A stretch of 64,000 nucleotides of DNA, from the NCBI GenBank assembly GCA_030435675.1, contig CM059621.1:682001-746000 (forward strand), in the 5' to 3' direction. Positions 1-11,040 of this stretch are shown here, piece after piece. How positions within the stretch are numbered: the first letter of the stretch is position 1; every line of letters begins with the position of its first letter. Both the position numbers and the translations under genes were made by a program. The DNA comes from Steinernema hermaphroditum. Its lineage: Eukaryota > Nematoda > Chromadorea > Rhabditida > Steinernematidae. Below the pieces are notes generated by a model that was not told where the DNA came from, searched no databases, and worked only from the letters and a program-made list of their open reading frames with translations.

Positions 1-1
1 T

Positions 2-478
2 CTGCTTTGCTTCGATGATCATAACTACTACATGGCGGAGGCAATGACTCTTCTTGTGGCGATTGTACTCATTGGCGAGACTGTTGTATTCTCGGCGTTC
101 GCCTTCATGACCATCAAGGTCTTAGCATCGCACAAAGCGATGATGAGTAAGAGTACCTATCGACTTCAGCGGCTTCTGACGATTAATCTGATCATCATCC
201 TCATTCTACCCATCGTCTTCGATGTAATTCCCGTGTGCACATTGTGTTACATGATCATCATCAAATCGGACTCTCTTTATTTCTGGGTTTTCTTCGCCGA
301 TCATACTCCTTTTGGCGACGTTATTTTTACATTTCTGGCGACGCTTCTCTTTATCACTCCATATCGAGAAGCTGTAAAGGCGTTGTTGAGGATGACAAGC
401 GTTAGGAACATTACTGTCGCGCCTGGCAACAAAGTTCAGCAAAGTGTAGCCACCTCTTTTGTGATTTCTGAGACCTAA
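2..478 (+). CDS. Seven-helix nematode chemoreceptor, C-terminal part (partial)
   Basis: The reading frame is open from base 2, so the gene runs in from the left edge of the window; 158 codons are visible. The protein has three strongly hydrophobic stretches (around the AEAMTLLVAIVLIG, LLTINLIIILILPIV and FGDVIFTFLATLLF segments) and ends with the PYR motif that closes the last helix in the SRH/SRI/STR-type nematode serpentine receptors. These are G-protein-coupled receptors of chemosensory neurons. The PYR is followed by a short polar tail and a TAA-type stop region, and an AATAAA signal sits at 504-509. The methionine at 32 is internal, because upstream codons are in frame. Which Sr family it belongs to is an inference from the end motif only. 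Confidence 0.7.
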   Translation: MLCFDDHNYYMAEAMTLLVAIVLIGETVVFSAFAFMTIKVLASHKAMMSKSTYRLQRLLTINLIIILILPIVFDVIPVCTLCYMIIIKSDSLYFWVFFADHTPFGDVIFTFLATLLFITPYREAVKALLRMTSVRNITVAPGNKVQQSVATSFVISET

Positions 479-575
479 CCTTCTTGTGCACTTGTGTGCG
501 TACAATAAATACTTGTTTTGGCGCAAATACTCAGATATGTCTTACGACTCTACGAATCAAATGTAAAACCAACTT

Positions 576-720
576 CTATGAAAAGTACTTCGTGAGGCGT
601 CGGGACGACGAAAATATGATCAAAATGAAGCCATAAACAGAGATGCTGACGAGTCCACACTCGAGATTCGGACTCGCTTGAAAATTCAAACAAGTCCGGA
701 CTCGAACTCGTTTCTCTTCT
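576..720. repeat. GACTCG-rich stretch
   Basis: Between about 640 and 715 the sequence holds several copies of GACTCG/CGAGTC-like hexamers. The same hexamer dominates stretches at 14560-14635 and 15460-15690, so this is a small, degenerate member of a dispersed simple-repeat family. The rest of 479-1160 shows nothing I can name. Confidence 0.4.
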
Positions 721-1166
721 TTTTCTTTTCGTGGAACTTGGTAGAGTAAAGGCGGCTTACATTTCATTTTGGTTCTCAAAGCTACTCCTGAAGTCTAGAA
801 CTGTCTATATAATACGCTCTAAAAAGTGAAAGTGTGCTTTTCTCTTCTAGTCCGCTCCCTTTCGCACCGCTCCCCCTAACGGTTGGAACTAAAGTCATAT
901 AAACCATCTTAATGCTTTCAAATGTTGTCTGGTGTTGGCCGACTCGTTGGGATCACTGAGCACAAAACCAACTGAGCTTTCTTCATCTGACCTTTCCATT
1001 CGGGCCCTGTCGCTCAGAACTTCAATCTTATGGGCGTTCCATATGCAAGGACAGGGCGACCTAGTTGCGAAGTCGGTCATCTTCAAAAGGTAAGCAGTTG
1101 GGTCATGAAAAGCGATTGTGTGCACAATACCCGAGAATAAAAAGCCCAGCTTGTTTGGAGACGAAT

Positions 1167-1462
1167 GCCGACCAGGGTTGTGCGGAAGTAATCCGGAAGT
1201 CGGAACCGGAAGAAACGGCTCGAGGCGGGTTCGAATCCCTCCCGAGACCAAACATTTTTATCATCGGTTTAAGACAGCCATTTTATTAACGTACTTTTTC
1301 TTTTGACATAAATAGACAGAAGAAAAACTTTGCGACTAGTGTCAAATGAAAATGACCGAAGATAAAAATGTCAGTCCTCAGGGTGGATTCGAACCCGCCT
1401 CGAGCCGTTTCTTCCGGTTCCGGACACACGCATTGTTCCGCACAACCCTGATGCCGACATGT
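1167..1462. repeat. Inverted repeat of two tRNA-like sequences
   Basis: About 80 bp at 1167-1249 (+) and 1380-1462 (-) are near copies in opposite orientation. Both contain AGGGTTGTGCGGAA, then GGAACCGGAAGAAACGG, then a box-B-like GGGTTCGAATCC. The GGTTCGAATCC resembles a tRNA T-loop, but no complete cloverleaf can be drawn and the T stem is mispaired in both copies. I read them as tRNA-derived relics (SINE-like) forming a hairpin of about 300 bp, not as working tRNA genes. Confidence 0.55.
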
Positions 1463-2084
1463 CGTCTAATGTTGTCAACAACAAGTGAAAAACAATTGTT
1501 GTCATAAGAGATCGGGTATCTTGTCCGTAATTGCTTTCCCGACTACACAACACAGGACACCAATAGACAACATGTCGATATCTGTCTGCAACCACAAAAA
1601 GTGTTGAGCCGATTGGATTGCTCTTTTGCATAACAACGACAGCGATCCGGTTCTTGCAACATTGTATAGGGTGCGGCCTTTGCAGCAATCGCCTCACTAG
1701 GGAAAGTGACTCTGTAATGGAAGCGGATACCGTCTTTTCAGTGTTCAGTGTGGTCTTTTACGTAAAAGGTTTGTGGACCACCTATGCACCATCCCCCACT
1801 ACCTTGTCCATATTTACATTATTTGAGTTAAAATTAGGACATGATCAATGATCACTAAATAACTAGTGTGATATGTAAATTGCGTTGGAAAGAGCACAAA
1901 AAAGAATGATAATTAGTGTGGGAATTCGAAACGGTTTTGGCGAACCGAGGAAATCCGGAAAAATAAGACGCCCCTGAATGGATGTCTGGAGTTCTATGGG
2001 GATAGATAAATGCAAAATCAATTATTCTTGTTTTTTACTTCCTCGAAATAGCTCCGGCCTACATCATTGTTTAACTTACTTACT

Positions 2085-2124
2085 TTACTTCATGAATCAA
2101 AGGCGTTACGCCTTGCATGACACC
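2085..2124 (+). repeat. 40-bp direct repeat, left copy
   Basis: Forty bases here are repeated exactly at 5190-5229. They contain a perfect short hairpin, AAGGCG-TTA-CGCCTT. The two copies bracket the whole minisatellite. Confidence 0.85.
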
Positions 2125-2379
2125 TTGACACCTCCACTACTAAATCGCAGGGAAGGGGTTTGTGTGTCTGTGTGTGTGTCTGTACGCGTGTGTCATGAAG
2201 CTGTCGGGAATGATGCATTTAGACGGTCTAAGGAAGGAGTTAGACGTCTTCTGTCTGAAGTGGGAAGCAAAAAGTCATTTGTAGCTTTCGGGCAGGGAGC
2301 GGTCGTGGCTGGGAGGTGAAAATGAAGGGAAAGGGATAATGTGAGAGCGGTGGGAATAGGAGTGGGAGCGGTAGTGGAC

Positions 2380-4810
2380 CGGTGAGCTTCGGAGGAGGCT
2401 TGAGCAGGCATCTTATGATCGGAGCACGCATCCCAGTGGGCATCTAGGCATCTGAGCATCTGATCATCGGAGTAAGCATCTCAGCCTGAACACGCATCTC
2501 ACCGGGCGTCTATCCAAGCATCGGAGCACGCATCTGAGCGGGCATCTAAGCATCTGAGCGGGCATCTAAGCATCGTAGAAGGCCTCTGAGCATCTAGGCA
2601 TCTCAGGGGCTGAGCATGTGAGCGGGCACCTGAGCATGTGAGTGAACATCAGGGGATTCAGGGAACACCTGGAGCAAGCATCTCATCACTTAAGCACGCA
2701 TCTCAGTGGTCATTTGAGCATCGGAGCAGGCATCTGATGATCGGAGCAGGCAGCTGATCAACTGAGCACGCATCTCATCATCTGTGCAAGCATCGTAGCA
2801 GTCCTCTAGGCATCTGAGCGAGCACCTGATCATCTGAGCAAACATCTGGGGAAGTAAGCGCGCATCGGGGGGAAGGTGTGAGAGCGGTGGGAATGGGAGT
2901 GGGAGCAGTAGTGGACCGGTGAGCCTTGCTCATGGGGTAGCGGGAAAGCACATGAGCGAGCATCTAAGCATCGTAGAAGGCCTCTGAGCAGGCATCTAAG
3001 CATCCGAGCGAGCATCTGATCACCTGGGCGCGCAACAGAGCATCTGGGCGAGCATCTGAGCCAGCATCTCATCAGTTGAGCAGGCCTCTAGGCATCTGGG
3101 CGCGCATCTGAGCATGTGAGCGGGCAGCTCAGCATCTCAACGGGCACCTATGCATCGGAGCAGGCCTCTGAGCGGGGATCTAAGCATCTGAGCGTCGGAG
3201 CAAGCATCTGGGCGAGCATCTGATCGTGTGAGCACGCATCGGAGAGGGCATCTGACCATCTGAGCAAGAATCTGAGCGTTGGAACACGCATCTCATCACT
3301 TGAGCATGCATCTCATCGGGCGGTAGTGGACCGGTCAGGTTTGCTCATAGGGCGGTTGCAAAGCATCTGAGCGCCGTAAGTAGGCATCAAAGCATCTGAG
3401 TGAGCATCAGATCGGGCTTCTAAGCATCTGAGCATCGGAACAGGCCTCTGATCACTTGGGCAGGCATCTTGATGATCTTAGCGAGCATCTAAGAAGCATG
3501 GACAGGCATGTGAGCACCGAGAGCAGATATCTGGTGATCGGAGCTACTCAGCGGGCATCTGATCATCGGAGCACGCATCTCAGCAGGCATCTGATCATCG
3601 GAGCAAGCATCTCAGCAGTCTTCTAGGCATCGGAGCAATCACCTGAGCACCCATCTCTGCGAGCATCTGATCGGAGCAGTCTACTGAGCGGGCATCTAAG
3701 CATCTGAGAAAGCATCTGATCATCGGAGCACGCATCCCAGCGGGCATCTGAGCATCGGAGCAGGCTTTTGAGCGGGCACCAGATCACCTTAGCGGCCATC
3801 TAAGCATCTGATCGTCTAAGTACGCATCTCAGCGGGCATCTGATCATCGGAGCACGCATCCCAGCGGGCATCGGAGCATCGGAGCAGGCTTTTGAGCGGG
3901 CACCAGATCACCTTAGCGGCCATCTAAGCATCTGATCGTCTGAGTACGCATCTCAGCGGGCATCTGATCATCGGAGCACGCATCCCAGCGGGCATCGGAG
4001 CATCGGAGCAGGCTTTTGAGCGGGCACCAGATCACCTTAGCGGCCATCTAAGCATCTGATCGTCTAAGTACGCATCTCAGCGGGCATCTGATCATCGGAG
4101 CACGCATCCCAGCGGGCATCGGAGCATCGGAACAGGCTTTTGAGCGGGCAACAGATCACCTTAGCGGCCATCTAAGCATCTGAGCGTCGGAGCATGCATC
4201 TCTGTAGACATCTGGGCACCTGGGCGTGCATCTAACCATCGGAGCAGGTCTCTGATCACCTGAGCACGCATCTCAACGGGCGTCTAGACATCGGACTGCA
4301 TTTAAGCGTCGAGGCATGGACCGGGAAGGGATTAGCATGAGGGGGGCCTACATCTGGGGATGTGACCACGCACCGGAGCGCGCATCCAAGCATCGGAGCA
4401 CGCAGCTGAGCGAGCATCTGATCACCTCAGCAGTCCTCTAGGCATCTGAGCCAGCATCTGATCATTTGAGCAAACATCTGGGGCTCTGGGCGAGCATCTG
4501 AGCATCGGAGCTGGCATCTGCTGATCTGTACAAGCATCGGAGCATGCATATGGCCATCGCGAGCATCTCAGCGGCCATCTAGACATCTCATCGGTCTAGA
4601 CATCTCAAGCATCTGCGCCATCATCTCTGCTGGCATCTGGTCATTGGAGCAGGCGCCTGAGCACGTGAGCGGACATCTAAGCATCTCAGTGAGCATCGGA
4701 GCAGTCATAGCAGTAATCAAACGTCAGAGCTGACAGCTGGGCGAGCATCTGAGGATCGGAGCACGCATTTGAATCGGAGCGGGCATCTGAACACCTTAGC
4801 GGGGAAAAAG
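2380..4810. repeat. Degenerate minisatellite built on GAGC..GCATCT units
   Basis: About 2.4 kb made almost entirely of imperfect 10-13 base units such as GAGCGGGCATCT, GAGCATCG and GAGCACGCATCT. There is no open frame of convincing protein character on either strand. A higher-order repeat lies inside it (3721-4216). From about 4800 to 5160 the pattern shifts to a GGGG/CATGGA-rich tract, which looks like a second degenerate simple sequence. Confidence 0.9.
3721..4216. repeat. Four 124-bp higher-order repeats within the minisatellite
   Basis: The block starting CATCGGAGCACGCATCCCAG recurs at 3721, 3845, 3969 and 4093, exactly 124 bp apart, with only a few substitutions. This near identity contrasts with the decayed surrounding units and indicates recent tandem amplification. 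Confidence 0.85.
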
Positions 4811-5189
4811 CTTGGACTGGGGAAAGGATGGGCATGAACGGGGGAGGGGATAAGCGTTGATGGGGCATGGATCGGAGATGGATCGAACATGGACCGGGGA
4901 AGGTCATGGACGGACATAGGATAAGAAATGGACGGGGCGAACGTAGAATGGGACATAACATGGAGCATAGACGGAGCATAGGATATGGACCGGGCGCATG
5001 ATTTGAGGATGGGTGGAATGGAGCGGTGGAGTGTAGACATAGACAGGGTCAGTTTCAGACAGCAGGGTCAGATCAGACAGGAAGCATAAAGCTTGAAAGC
5101 ATTGAGCATTTTGCATGGGAAAAAAGCAAAAACATTAAGCATAAAGCAACCTAGACGTGAAGGCCGCCGTAGGCGGCCTGAGCGGCTAG

Positions 5190-5229
5190 TTACTTCATGA
5201 ATCAAAGGCGTTACGCCTTGCATGACACC
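5190..5229 (+). repeat. 40-bp direct repeat, right copy
   Basis: Identical to 2085-2124 and in the same orientation, 3.1 kb away. See the left copy. Confidence 0.85.
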
Positions 5230-6041
5230 GAAAATAGACAACAGAGGATATCACTTGTAGACGGCTTCATCCCTGGCGCGGCGTAGATGTCGAACCGGTC
5301 GTAGACGGCGCGCTTCACGGGGCATCTGGGAATCGCGCATCTCCGGAAATGGCGGTGAAACTTCTTCTTCTCGGGCGTTTGCGGCACAGCGGACGCTTCT
5401 GAGCTCGCATATGCTTCGAAAAGATGAGTCACTGGTCCAGAAGTTGCGTTTCCGTCGGTGGTGGCGTCCTCAGAGCGTCGGCGACCTTCGGGATGACATC
5501 GCACGCAGCCGGATTCCTGGCGTCGGACATCTTGTTGTCAACGGTGGTGGGACTACGGCTTCCGGGTGTCCCAATTCCCTCTGGAAGCCGGAAAACTCAT
5601 ACATGCCACAGGATTTGCTGTCTGACCAACCGGGCGCTCAGAGAGCGCCGGAGGGACCGACCGCTCGCCACCGCGACACGAGTGAGACTCCCTATGTCTT
5701 AATTCGTATACAAATTGAAAGTTAAGTTATTAACCACGAGTGACACGAGTGAGACCCATCATTGTTTAAACATGATCAAAACGGAGATGAGATACCTCAC
5801 TTTAGAAAAGCTGTTCCAGTTATATTTACCACCAGCACTTTACCAGAGAACACTTAAAACCGGAGCCGCTCTCAGCGATCAGAAGTTTACGTCAAAAGCT
5901 GCTTACTGAGGCCATATTCGATGCAGAGAATGTACGTTTTTGATATGATGCAAACTGGGAGGCGTTATATCGTGCATAATGAGGGTCATCTCGCCTGGTG
6001 CATGATCATAAAACCTGCCGCCACGTGTCATTTGCTCAAAA
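5230..6041. other. Intergenic; relic sequence shared with 8370-8540
   Basis: No gene I can support. Around 5395-5445 the sequence (GAGCTCGCATATGCTTCGAAAAGATG and on) is recognisably similar to 8385-8435 (GAGCTCGTATCTGCTTAGGAGAGATG and on), and both are followed by related CACAGGATTTGCTGTCTG / TACAGGGTTTGTCGTCTG motifs. Both sit next to the ferroportin pair, so they may be remains of a duplicated neighbour or of a repeat. An open minus-strand frame (5504-5211, 97 codons) covers part of it but has no recognisable domain. A 31-base GAGTGACACGAG-type near repeat occurs around 5680 and 5740. Confidence 0.4.
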
Positions 6042-8292
6042 ATGAAGGCTTCACTATTCGTTTCTTATTCTCTTCTTTATATTACATTCGGTGTCTACTG
6101 TGTGGTATGGACATCACAGAAATCCGTGGCTACAGTAGTACGTTTAGACAGATCGACTTTGGATCTACGTGGCTGCTTTTGCACTAGAAGATCTTGGGGG
6201 TTTACGTCTTGTCGGCCTGAGTCAGATCCTTCTAAGTGCGGCGCCCGCTCTGTTGAGTCCTAGCGTTGGGAGGCTTCTTGACTCCCACGATAGACTCCAT
6301 GGTAGGGAGCGTTTCTCGCCTTGTTGACCTTCTGGCTTCAGGCGCCCACTTCTCGATCCTGACGAACAACTTGAGTATGATCCTGTCGGCCTTGAGTCTT
6401 CTTGTCTGCAGAACGTTCCTCCTCAGTGGCGCCCCTTTCTATGCGTTGGTTACGGTATCTCTAACGTTCGCCTCGCTAGGGAAAGTGGCCTCAGACGGGG
6501 AGCTGATAGTGATGAGCCGCGACTGGGTGGTCGTCTTGGCCAGCAGCGAGGCCAAGAAGGAGAGTCCCCTGGCGGGTGGGTGACACAGATCCGGGCCGCT
6601 GTCGAAGAGACGTTTCTTTCAGTTCGGAACGCCGCCATGACCACCATCTACCAGTCTTGCTCCGTGGTGGCACCCGTCTTGGGCGGATTCGTCGTCAGCT
6701 ACCTCGGCATCACCTCCACCTGTGTGGTCTTCGCCGTATGGAGTTCAGTGTCCCTCGTGGCCAAGGCCGTTCTCCTCAAAGTCGTCTACGTCAATGTGCC
6801 GTCCTTGGCAGAGCGAGATGTTTACAAGGGTAGGCGCCATTGTTTGTAAACACCCTCCTGATTATGCAGTCAATTCATTCACACGGAATTTGCATAGAAA
6901 TTTCAGCGCACAGCACTGTGTTCGCAGAGGACACAAACAAAGATCCATCAGAAGAGTCGTTCCAATGCAGTTCATTTCAGTGTATACCGTGGAGGAAGCA
7001 TCCAGTAAACCACAGTTTGAACGTTCCCCCACCCAGGAATATCTCAATCAATCCATATTTCCGATTGCGTTCGGACTAACAGCTCTCTACTTCACTGTTT
7101 TCGAGTTCGACGCTGTAGGTCTTCCGAACATCACCGTAGTTAAAGTGGTAGAATGTGTTTAAGACACCACTAAGGACCAATACTCTAATATTATAAGCGC
7201 ATCACTATAATTTCGACGAGAAAATTTAAAAAACTCGGCCAGATATTGGATATAAAACATCAAAAGAGTTATCATATTTCCAATTTCGCATTTTCGAAAG
7301 CAGAGCCTTGAATAAGACCCCTATCACAGTTATAGCTCAACATGCAGTCATGTCCGAGTGGTTAAGGAGATTGACTAGAAATCAATTGGGCTCTGCCCGC
7401 GTAGGTTCGAATCCTGCTGACTGCGAAATTTTTTCGTTCACTTTTCTTTGTTTCTGTCCAGTTTTAGAGCGGATTAAGCCTATCGTGGGTGGTATTTGTG
7501 CCATTGTCTTTTGGCTCTAATCATGTCTGTACCGTTCGAAACACGAATATTTACAAAATCTTGTAGCTCTGATCATGGTGGCCTCTAGAACGATCTTTTC
7601 CAGCTCGTCATCGGCTATGCGGAATCCCACGGCTTGGCGCCCGAGATCGTCGGGGCGTTTGGAAGCGCTGGCACCACATTTGGCCTTGTCGGCTCATGTC
7701 TCTACACTGCCCTCCATCACGTCCTCAGCTCCCAACGGGCAGGACTTATTGGTGTTACTGTAGGTTTCCGCTCAAGACACCCAAGCTACATAGAGCTTTT
7801 AGTGTTACTGCGTCTCTGTACTTCCTTGCATTATTTCGCTTTTCCTTCCTGGTGGTGCATTCTCAGAAAGGAGCTCCCAGCACGCTGTTTACTCCTATCT
7901 TGCTGGAATCTGTTTTGGGAGATTAGGTAAGCACGATTTCCAGCATAAATAGCTAATTACGAAGCAGGCTTCTGGATGACTCACATGGCCATCACTCAGA
8001 TCATGCAGGAGACAGTGCCGGAATATAGTAGAAGCGCCGTTTTCGGCGTCCAGAATGCCGCGTGCCAACTCTTCGCTCTTGCGAAAAACCTCGTGATAAC
8101 GTTCTCTCCCGGAAATACGACTTTTCCGATCATGATCGTGGCGTCGATGTTAGTCTTGGCGACCGTAGAGTTGTGCTATATCCACTATATCCGCAAGGTA
8201 TCACTTATTTCTTTGGTATGTTTCTTCATACTGCGCTTTAGGATACGATCCAAAGAAAGACTTCTGCATTTAAGGAACTCCTCAGGATATGA
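6042..8292 (+). CDS. fpn-1: Ferroportin-type iron exporter, copy 1
   Basis: Nine exons: 6042-6104, 6148-6301, 6342-6575, 6623-6829, 6981-7114, 7604-7759, 7803-7926, 7968-8197, 8242-8292. All junctions are GT-AG and phases match, giving 450 residues. The product belongs to the SLC40/ferroportin family, the membrane exporter of ferrous iron from cells. It shows the family order: a short first helix, the VGRLLDSHDR loop (human GDWVDKNAR), the SRDWVVVLA motif near residues 130-138 (human QRDWIVVVAG), NQ-x-F before helix 7, and the TQIMQETVPE...GVQN signature (human TQLLQENV...GVQN). The position of human Cys326 (FDC), where hepcidin binds, is Ala264 here, as expected for an animal without hepcidin. 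The protein is shorter than vertebrate ferroportins (about 570) because N-terminal, loop and tail segments are short. AATAAA lies at 8321. A tRNA-Ser gene is inside intron 5. An inverted partner lies at 11040-9140. Confidence 0.9.
7344..7425 (+). tRNA. tRNA-Ser (anticodon AGA)
   Basis: 82 bases fold as a complete type II tRNA. The acceptor GCAGTCA pairs perfectly with TGACTGC, with discriminator G at 7425. The D-arm box A is TGTCCGAGTGG, the anticodon arm GATTGACTAGAAATCAAT presents AGA, the long variable arm is GGGCTCTGCCC, and the T arm contains GGTTCGAATCC. It lies in the same orientation within intron 5 of ferroportin copy 1 (7115-7603). This matches the well-known nematode serine tRNA almost base for base. 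Confidence 0.97.
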
Positions 8293-9139
8293 ACTGTTTT
8301 GACATGTAGTAGGTATAGGAAATAAAATATTGGTTTATAACGTAAATTTCCATAGCCCGTCTGACGTCGGAACCGAGGGCGGAGGTTCGGCTTCGGAGCT
8401 CGTATCTGCTTAGGAGAGATGGGTTCTCGTGGTCTGGTGGACGCCGGATCTCACAACTGCTACAGGGTTTGTCGTCTGTCCAATTGTACCATCAGAGAGC
8501 GACTGGGGGAGGCCCCGTCCTACCACTGACGCCACGCATCGCCAGACTGTATTAGAAGAATTTGGACCAAGAACCCGTCTCTCCGAAACAGATCCTCCTG
8601 GGGCTACGAAAACCCATACCCGAGAACTGTCTTTGCATAACCATACATATAAAGGTCATTCATTGGTGTTTTCAACGATTGCTCGGGTCGTCGCTGTTCG
8701 AGTGGGTGGTCGTTTGACCGCCCAGTTCTAATGCGTCGTGGCTGGTGTGTACCGTAAGCCGAACCAGATCTCCCCGGGAAGACCGTCAAGAGGACCACCG
8801 GCACCGTCGTATGAAGCTGCTGAAATCGCTCTCGAATTGTTAAAGAGGCTGAACCCAGGTGGAGTAGGTGGAGCACAACTGGTAAAGCGGAAGCCCATCA
8901 GCAGCTGGAGCGATGGTTTCGAACAGTGGTGCGGGTGGTCTTCTTGGCGGTCTTCCTGGGCAGATGTGGTTCTGAGCGCCACTGAATGAATGACCTTATT
9001 TATGATGCTGTAAAGGCAGAGTTCACTAGAACTAATATCAAGAAACATCTACAGATCAGAGTGGTCGATATATGAGAAGTGGTTTATTGCAGGATGCATT
9101 GTTACTCGTATTATTCACATCTTATCAACGTTCACCCCT
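8293..9139. other. Region between the convergent ferroportin genes
   Basis: Contains the 3' end signal AATAAA at 8321 and the relic similar to 5395-5445. An open plus-strand frame runs over 8738-8989 (83 codons); its middle (SYEAAEIALELLKRLNPG) looks protein-like but has no start context, splice partners or recognised family. I do not call a gene here. Confidence 0.4.
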
Positions 9140-11040
9140 TTACATCCCTGAACTATCGGCTGAAGAATCCACTGCTTTAACTCTATCCTAAAAATCGACT
9201 GGTAGGTCCATAAAATTCCAAAGTTTTCACCTTTCTAACATAGTAGATGAAACACAGCTCCACCACCACCAATACGACCACCGAAGCGACGATCAAAAGC
9301 GCGAAGGTCGAATTGCCGGGCACTACCGTAATAATCAGATTTTTGACCAAAACGAACGAGTAGCATGCCGCGTTTTGGACTCCAAAAACGGCGTTTCTGT
9401 TCGATTCGGGTACTGTCTCTTGAATGAGTTGTAAAATGGCCAGATGAGTGATCCAGAATCCTATAAATTACACTAGACTGGCTATCGATGTCTTCCTACA
9501 CCTACCGAATCTCGCTAGACACACTCCAGCCAGATAAGAGTACATGGCAAGGTGGGAATCGGTCGAGGAAGAGGAGAAAAGACCACCCGGAAGGAAAAGT
9601 GAAACGATGCATGGGGAGGCGGCGATGCAGTAGCTCTGAATGGAGATGTTGATTTCGATAGGGGCTAAATGGAAGCCTACAGTAACTCCAACAAGACCGG
9701 TGTGGTTGAGGCCGATGTATCTCTCCAGGGCAGTGTAGGCGAACGAGCCAAGAAGGCCGAACACGGCCCATACGCTTCCGAACGTTCCGACGATGTCAGC
9801 TGTGATGCCTTGGGATTCGGCATATCCGATCACCAGCTGGAAAAGAAAACATAGTGGTTCTGAACCCATATAGGGTGGCCCCGAAATATTAATAAGAAAT
9901 ACTAATTCTGGGCTACTCTGTTGAGTTGGCCAGATCTATTTGTGTTCAATGGACGCTGAATTCAGCTGGACTCTACTCATTACTTACCCCATCAAATTGG
10001 AAGGCTGTAATGTAAAGCGCTGCAATGCCGAAGGCTGCCGGCAAAACGGGTTGGCTCAGATATTCCTGCATCGGCGACCGGTCGAAATTCGGTTTTTCGG
10101 CTTGGTCCTCGATTACGGATACTAAAACAGCCAGAGCGATGGCTGAAGTTCGGACGCAAAGTTATGATGCCTACCCTTGTAAACATCTCGCTCTGCCAAG
10201 GACGGCACATTGACGTAGACGACTTTGAGGAGAACGGCCTTGGCCACGAGGGACATTGAACTCCACACGGCGAAGACCACACAGGTGGAGGTGATGCCGA
10301 GGTAGCTGACGACGAATCCGCCCAAGACGGGTGCCACCACGGAGCAAGACTGGTAGATGGTGGTCATGGCGGCGTTCCGAACTGAAAGAAACGTCTCTTC
10401 GACAATGACCCGGAGCTGTATCACCCACCCGCCAGGGGACTCTCCTTCTTGGCCTCGCTGCTGGCCAAGACGACCACCCAGTCGCGGCTCATCACGATCA
10501 GCTCCCCGTCTGAGGCCACTTTCCCTAGCGAGGCGAACGTTAGAGACACCGTAACCAGTACATAGAAAGGGGCGCCACTGAGGAGGAACGTTCTGGAGAG
10601 AAGAAGAGTCGACGCCGACAGGATCATACTCAAGTTGTTCGTCAGGATCGAGAAGTGGGCGCCTGAAGCCAGAAGGTCAAGAAGGCGAGAAACGCTCCCT
10701 ACCATGGAGTCTATCGTGGGAGTCAAGAAGCCTCCCAACGCTAGGACTCAACAGAGCGGGCGCCGCACTTAAAAGGATCTGACTCAGGCCGACAAGACGT
10801 AAACCCCCAAGATCTTCTAGTGCAAAAGCAGCCACGTAGATCCAGAGTCGATCAGTCTAAAACAGAGCAACGTTTGTTTATCTGTTCTCTGTAAGAGTAC
10901 AGTTCGCACCAATGTTTTGATGCCCGGTCCCAAATAACGGCACACCCTTAACCTGTTTTAGGATGACTTACCACGCAGTATATTGCAAATGCAACGTAGA
11001 AAAGTATATACGAAGTAAACAAAGATCTTGACATTGGCAT
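9140..11040 (-). CDS. fpn-1: Ferroportin-type iron exporter, copy 2
   Basis: Nine exons on the minus strand: 11040-10972, 10856-10703, 10662-10429, 10381-10175, 10121-9988, 9836-9681, 9635-9506, 9460-9231, 9187-9140. Every intron sits at the same place and phase as in copy 1, giving 453 residues of the SLC40 iron-exporter family. Exons 2-4 and their two small introns are almost identical to copy 1, whereas exon 1 and exons 5-9 have diverged clearly (for example QETVPESNRNAVFGVQN here against QETVPEYSRSAVFGVQN). The hepcidin-site cysteine is Gly266. The two genes converge with 847 bp between stop codons. No tRNA lies in the matching intron. The reading frame is intact, so I infer a working paralogue and not a pseudogene. 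Confidence 0.9.

Noticed and set aside
1190..1252. Possible tRNA at GGTTCGAATCC
   Set aside because: No acceptor or T stem pairs correctly; kept only as a tRNA-like repeat.
3721..4216. CRISPR-like spacing of repeats
   Set aside because: The units are contiguous 124-bp tandem repeats without unique spacers, in a eukaryotic intergenic array.
2193..5116. Several minus-strand frames of 60-107 codons rich in Arg, Cys, Ser and Pro
   Set aside because: All are readings of the minisatellite or the adjacent G-rich tract.
6571..6622. Apparent frameshift shared by both ferroportin copies
   Set aside because: It is explained by a 47-bp intron, GCGG|GTGGGT ... TTTCTTTCAG|TTCGG, which restores the family alignment in both genes.
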